A stretch of 64,000 nt of DNA, taken from assembly GCF_002631205.1 (NCBI RefSeq), contig NZ_PDLO01000001.1, forward strand, positions 992,001-1,056,000, read 5' to 3'. The position numbers were made by a program, and so were the translations under genes. Positions within the stretch are counted from its first letter, which is position 1. Each line of letters begins with the position of its first letter. This document shows positions 60,437-64,000 of the stretch, one piece after another. The notes beneath the pieces are model-generated. The model saw only the letters and a list, made by a program, of their open reading frames with translations. It made no database searches and had not been told where the DNA came from. Origin of the DNA: Neolewinella marina. Lineage in GTDB: Bacteria; Bacteroidota; Bacteroidia; Chitinophagales; Saprospiraceae.

Positions 60437-60547
60437 TCTAAAGATGAATCTTATGGTAGGTCGGCCGGTCTTCCGGGGTTGTGTTCGGCAGGCCGTCGGC
60501 ATAATACGTCTGCCACCTGATCAATGTTATAATTTTTAGCCACTAAT

Positions 60548-60575
60548 GCAAATTTGCTGGTGGGCGGCGCAAATT
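60548..60575. other. Palindromic region between DksA-like and ferredoxin genes
   Basis: GCAAATTTGC (60548-60557) is a perfect 10-bp palindrome, and its AATTTGC arm can also pair with GCAAATT at 60569-60575. It lies in the divergent intergenic DNA and could be a regulator site. Confidence 0.4.
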
Positions 60576-60672
60576 ATTACCGTCCGTACTACTTCCGGCG
60601 AGTTACTAACGAAGGAGCCAACCGAGCGCATACTTATCGGTTACCTTAGCGAGACCCTACGGATACAGTCCC

Positions 60673-60680
60673 TATTTTTG
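60673..60680 (+). promoter_or_regulatory. -7 promoter element of the ferredoxin gene
   Basis: TATTTTTG matches TAnnTTTG; the leader to the ATG at 60701 is about 15 nt. Confidence 0.6.
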
Positions 60681-60700
60681 CCCCCTTAAATGTTCCCCCC

Positions 60701-61048
60701 ATGGCCATCATGATTACTGACGATTGCATCAACTGCGGAGCCTGCGAGCCGGAATGCCCCAACAACGCGATTTACGAAGGTGGCGTAGAGTGGACCATTT
60801 CCGACGGTACCGCCATCAGTGAACCGTATACCATTGAAACCGGAGAGACCATCGAGCCCGACGAGGAGCAGGAACCGGTGAGCGATGAGTTCTACTACAT
60901 CGTCCCCGACAAGTGTACGGAGTGCGTCGGTTTCCACGAGGAGCCCCAGTGCGCGGCCGTTTGCCCGGTAGACTGCTGCGTTCCCGACCCGGAGCGGGAG
61001 GAGAGCGAGGCAGTACTCGCGGCCCGTCAGAAGACCTTGCACGGGTAG
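60701..61048 (+). CDS. 4Fe-4S dicluster ferredoxin
   Basis: The 115-residue protein carries two [4Fe-4S] motifs: C9-x2-C12-x2-C15-x3-C19-P near the N-terminus and a second set C72-x2-C75-x8-C84-x3-C88-P, followed by extra cysteines C92 and C93. An acidic insert of about 45 residues separates them. This 2x[4Fe-4S] ferredoxin layout is common in Bacteroidota, where it acts as a cytosolic electron carrier. No redox partner gene is adjacent. Confidence 0.93.
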   Translation: MAIMITDDCINCGACEPECPNNAIYEGGVEWTISDGTAISEPYTIETGETIEPDEEQEPVSDEFYYIVPDKCTECVGFHEEPQCAAVCPVDCCVPDPEREESEAVLAARQKTLHG

Positions 61049-61115
61049 GCGTTATCCGCTACTTTCCCTGCCCGGCCGGACGCGCCTTCGCTCCGGTGTA
61101 ACTCATGTATCGCCC

Positions 61116-62891
61116 GTGCTCCGCTTCCTAGGACTTCTACCCCTCTTGCTGTTTGCCGCCGTGTTGCCGGCCCAGGGGGCTCCCCTCCCCGTTAATGAAG
61201 AGGGCTACGAGCTGGTCCGCCGCCTCGCTACCCGCTACGGCTATCAGGGCTTTACGACCCCCGCGGCCGACCTGGAGCTGCGGCCCAATAGCCGCGGCGA
61301 CCTCGTCCGCCTGGTGAAAACCTGGGACGTGCTCTACGGGGAAGATATGTCGCGGGTGGACCGCTACCGCGTCCAGCGCTTTTACGACGACAACAACGAG
61401 TGGCTCAGCCTGCCCCCCCTGACCGACACGGACGACGCCGACCGGGCGCCCTTCTGGATCGGGGAGGACTTCAGCGTGGCGTCCGAAGCCTCCGATGCCT
61501 ACCGCCGGGCGAAACGGCCGCTGCTTGGCACCTTCTACGAAACGCCCGCTTTCCTATACCAGCACAACCGGGAAGACTTCTACCTGCGGGTGAATCCCAT
61601 CCTCGACCTGAAGTACGGCAAGCTGCAGGACGACGAGCAGGACTACGTGCTCAACAAACGTGGCGTACGGCTGCGGGCCGGGGTGGACGACCGCTTTTTC
61701 CTCCACCTGGAAATCCTGGAAAACCAGTACGGCGCCCCGAATTTCCTCCGCCAGTTCTACCGCCAGAACCGGGCCCTGCCGGGAGCGGGCCTGATCAAGG
61801 ATAACTTCACCCTGGATTTCGCGGGCATCCGCCGGGGCTACGACTTCCTGAACGGGGCGGGCTACTTGTCGGCCGACCTCTCCCGCCACGTCGGTTTTCG
61901 GCTCGGGTACGGACAGCACTTTATTGGCTCCGGAGAGCGATCGTTGCTGTTGAGTGACTTCAGCAACAACTACCCCTTTCTGGAAATCAATTGGCGGATC
62001 TGGAAATTCCACTACCGTAACCTCTTTGCCCAGCTGACCAGTGGTCCGGCATTCGACAATCGTGGCCAGCCTTTGCCCACCAAGTACCTTGCCGCCCACC
62101 ACCTGTCGATCAACGTAGGACAGCGGCTCTCCCTGGGACTGTTCGAGGCGGTGGTGCTCAACCGCAACAATGGTTTCGAGCTGGCCTACCTCAACCCCGT
62201 GATCCTTTACCGCACGGTAGAGGGCAGCGTGGGCAGTCCCGACAACGTCCTCATCGGCCTTACCGCCGATTATCAGCTGCCGTTCCGCACCCAGCTTTAC
62301 GGGCAATTCGTCCTTGATGAATTCGTCTTCAGCGAACTGTTCATCGAGAAGCGGGGGTGGTGGGCCAACAAATGGGCCTACCAGATCGGCCTGCGGCACG
62401 TCGATGCCTTCGGCGTGGATCAGCTGGACCTGGTGGCGGAACGCAACCTGGCGCGCCCTTATGTCTACTCCCACAAGGGGCTGAGCAGCTATACCCACCT
62501 GACCATGCCGCTGGCCCACCCCCTGGGGGCCAACTTCCGCGAAAACCTGGTCGGCGTGGATTACCGCCCCCTGCCCCGCCTGCAGCTCAACGGCCGGCTC
62601 TACCTGATCGAACAGGGGGAGGGTGACGGTGACCTCGTAGTGGGTGAAAATCTCAACCAATCCAGCAACCTGCGGAGCAGTACCTACGGCAACGAGATCG
62701 GTCAGGGCATTCAATATACCAACACCATCCTCCACCTGCGGGCCGGCTACGAACTGCGCCCCAACCTCTGGCTGGAGGCTGAATACTTCTCCCGCAGCAA
62801 AGACTCGGACGCCCCCGGCCGCGACCTGGAAACGACGCTCCTCAATGCCGGCGTCCGCTGGAACGTTGCGCCGCGGCGGGAGGTCTTCTAG
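61116..62891 (+). CDS. RemB/Wzi-like outer-membrane protein
   Basis: The 591-residue protein has a signal peptide (LRFLGLLPLLLFAAVLPAQG) and a beta-rich body. The FRLGYGQHFIGSGERSLLLSDFSNNYPFLEI segment resembles RemB of Flavobacterium johnsoniae and Wzi-like capsule assembly proteins. RemB is associated with gliding motility in that species; here motility is not shown. It is likely an outer-membrane barrel that handles surface polysaccharide. The GTG at 61116 is the start that opens the signal; a nearby ATG is out of frame. Confidence 0.78.
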   Translation: MLRFLGLLPLLLFAAVLPAQGAPLPVNEEGYELVRRLATRYGYQGFTTPAADLELRPNSRGDLVRLVKTWDVLYGEDMSRVDRYRVQRFYDDNNEWLSLPPLTDTDDADRAPFWIGEDFSVASEASDAYRRAKRPLLGTFYETPAFLYQHNREDFYLRVNPILDLKYGKLQDDEQDYVLNKRGVRLRAGVDDRFFLHLEILENQYGAPNFLRQFYRQNRALPGAGLIKDNFTLDFAGIRRGYDFLNGAGYLSADLSRHVGFRLGYGQHFIGSGERSLLLSDFSNNYPFLEINWRIWKFHYRNLFAQLTSGPAFDNRGQPLPTKYLAAHHLSINVGQRLSLGLFEAVVLNRNNGFELAYLNPVILYRTVEGSVGSPDNVLIGLTADYQLPFRTQLYGQFVLDEFVFSELFIEKRGWWANKWAYQIGLRHVDAFGVDQLDLVAERNLARPYVYSHKGLSSYTHLTMPLAHPLGANFRENLVGVDYRPLPRLQLNGRLYLIEQGEGDGDLVVGENLNQSSNLRSSTYGNEIGQGIQYTNTILHLRAGYELRPNLWLEAEYFSRSKDSDAPGRDLETTLLNAGVRWNVAPRREVF

Positions 62892-62910
62892 TCGCGAATA
62901 AAATCTACCC

Positions 62911-64000
62911 ATGGCCCTACCCTCTCCCGCTTTCGTTCTGGAAGAAGACAAGATCCGCCGTAACCTGGAGTTGATCTCCGACGTGGCTTCGGCCTCCGGC
63001 GTCAACATCATCCTGGCCCTCAAGGCATTTGCCTACTGGCCCGCCTTCCCCCTCATGGCCGAATACCTGCGCGGTGCCACGGCCAGCAGCCTCAACGAAG
63101 CGCGGCTCATCGAGCGCCACTTCGGCCGCCGCCCGTACGTCTACGCCCCGGTGTACCGCCCCGGAGAATTCGAGGAGATCGCGGGGATGTCGGAGCACCT
63201 CACCTTCAACACCCTGACTGAACTGGAACGGTACCGCGACCAGTGGGAACGGTTAGGTACCAGCGTGGGCCTACGGGGGAACCCCCAGTATAGTCCGGTG
63301 GAAACCGACCTGTACAACCCCTCCAACAAATTCGGCCGCCTGGGCGAAACGCTGCCCAACCTGCCCAGCAAGCCGCCCCGCGGATTGAAGGGGCTGCACG
63401 TGCATACCCTCTGCGAGAGCGACGCGGCCGCCACCGCTACCCTCATCGAGCGGACCCGCGCCCAGTTCGGCCACTACCTGGAGCAGGTGGAGTGGCTCAA
63501 CCTCGGGGGCGGCCACCTGATGACCCGGGCCGGCTACGACACCGAACTGCTCATCCGGACGCTGCGGCAACTCAAGGAACGCTACCCCCACCTGGAGGTT
63601 ATCCTGGAGCCGGGCAGCGCCCACGTGTGGCAGACCGGCTACCTGACCTGCACCGTGCTCGATATCGTAAACAACTACGGATCGGCCACCCTGATGCTGG
63701 ACGTCAGTTTCACCTGCCATATGCCGGACACCCTGGAGATGCCCTACCGGCCGGTGGTGCGTGGGGCGAGTGCGGACAAGCAGGACGGTTATCCCTACGC
63801 CTACCGCCTCGGGGGCATGAGCTGCCTGGCCGGCGACTACCTCGAGGAGTACTACTTCACCCAGCCCGCCCGCGTGGGCGACACCCTTGTCTTCGAGGAC
63901 ATGGCCCACTACACCACCGTGAAATCTACGATGTTCAACGGCGTACCCCACCCCGACATCGTCATGGTCAACGCCGACGGAGAGATCACCGAACGGCGGT
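62911..64000 (+). CDS. nspC: Carboxynorspermidine decarboxylase (partial, runs off the window)
   Basis: 363 codons are visible and the gene probably ends shortly outside. The protein is a PLP fold-III decarboxylase with the PLP lysine K38 in ILALKAFAYWPAF, GLHVHTLCES, LNLGGGH, EPGSAH, CHMPDTLEMPY and GGMSCLAGDY, the pattern of NspC, which makes norspermidine or spermidine from carboxy-derivatives. It starts 19 nt after the RemB-like gene. The polyamine pathway partner (carboxynorspermidine synthase) is not seen here. Confidence 0.9.
   Translation, partial: MALPSPAFVLEEDKIRRNLELISDVASASGVNIILALKAFAYWPAFPLMAEYLRGATASSLNEARLIERHFGRRPYVYAPVYRPGEFEEIAGMSEHLTFNTLTELERYRDQWERLGTSVGLRGNPQYSPVETDLYNPSNKFGRLGETLPNLPSKPPRGLKGLHVHTLCESDAAATATLIERTRAQFGHYLEQVEWLNLGGGHLMTRAGYDTELLIRTLRQLKERYPHLEVILEPGSAHVWQTGYLTCTVLDIVNNYGSATLMLDVSFTCHMPDTLEMPYRPVVRGASADKQDGYPYAYRLGGMSCLAGDYLEEYYFTQPARVGDTLVFEDMAHYTTVKSTMFNGVPHPDIVMVNADGEITERR

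Overview
The window is chromosomal DNA of a GC-rich member of the Bacteroidota, most likely a Lewinella/Saprospiria-type bacterium. The evidence is repeated TAnnTTTG-type -7 promoter elements instead of sigma70 boxes, few Shine-Dalgarno sequences, two proteins with type IX secretion (T9SS) C-terminal sorting domains, a RemB/Wzi-like outer-membrane protein, and many families that are typical of the phylum (DUF2795, DUF4112, DUF6155, DUF4920, zinc-less DksA-like protein, long-form IleRS). No rRNA, tRNA, CRISPR, prophage or insertion sequence is visible. The gene content is ordinary housekeeping and surface biology; the unusual material lies in the intergenic DNA.

Layout. 1-5.9 kb: start of dcd, a secreted T9SS glycosidase, a lipid/amide gene pair. 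6-14.9 kb: thiolase, thioredoxin-like lipoprotein, TesB, a solitary four-helix-bundle (S23/Avd-like) gene between two repeat arrays, ABC-F ATPase, transglutaminase-like protein, DUF2795. 15-24 kb: cmk, DUF4112, FG-GAP T9SS protein, NhaC-type antiporter with an extra periplasmic domain, and an rsgA-methyltransferase-glycosyltransferase operon read leftward. 24-31.4 kb: OsmC, a PIF1-like helicase with HRDC and HTH domains, then ileS and an FMN reductase. 31.4-35.6 kb: aldehyde dehydrogenase plus DUF779 with a divergent AraC regulator, DUF6155 and YdeI-like genes separated by a 54-bp perfect palindrome. 35.7-45.1 kb: BNR-repeat protein, DUF885 peptidase, Gre factor, methyltransferase, cbpA-cbpM, PAP2 phosphatase, lipoprotein. 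45.3-51.7 kb: OmpA/SPOR/DUF4920 envelope operon, ECF sigma factor with a 35-bp repeat array behind it, serine acetyltransferase, DEAD-box helicase. 51.8-64 kb: outer-membrane protein, SLC13 transporter, gcvP, WD40 protein, phosphopantetheinyl transferase, gamma-carbonic anhydrase, DksA-like protein, ferredoxin, RemB/Wzi-like protein and the start of nspC.

Main discovery candidate: the 150 bp before ileS (27457-27615) has every part of a classical transcription attenuator: a promoter, an 18-codon leader peptide ORF with four Ile codons (three consecutive), a 12-pair antiterminator helix lying just after the Ile run and under the ribosome at the leader stop codon, and a competing intrinsic terminator with a U-tract. 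This predicts that ileS is induced when charged tRNA-Ile is scarce. Beside it, on the opposite strand, a promoter and a canonical terminator with no ORF between them mark a probable small RNA of about 105 nt. Further points are a recurrent leaderless promoter design (-7 box 3-6 nt before ATG), an AraC operator, a 5'-end RNA clamp on the ECF sigma mRNA, and several families of intergenic repeats, one pair of which flanks the S23/Avd-like gene in inverted orientation.
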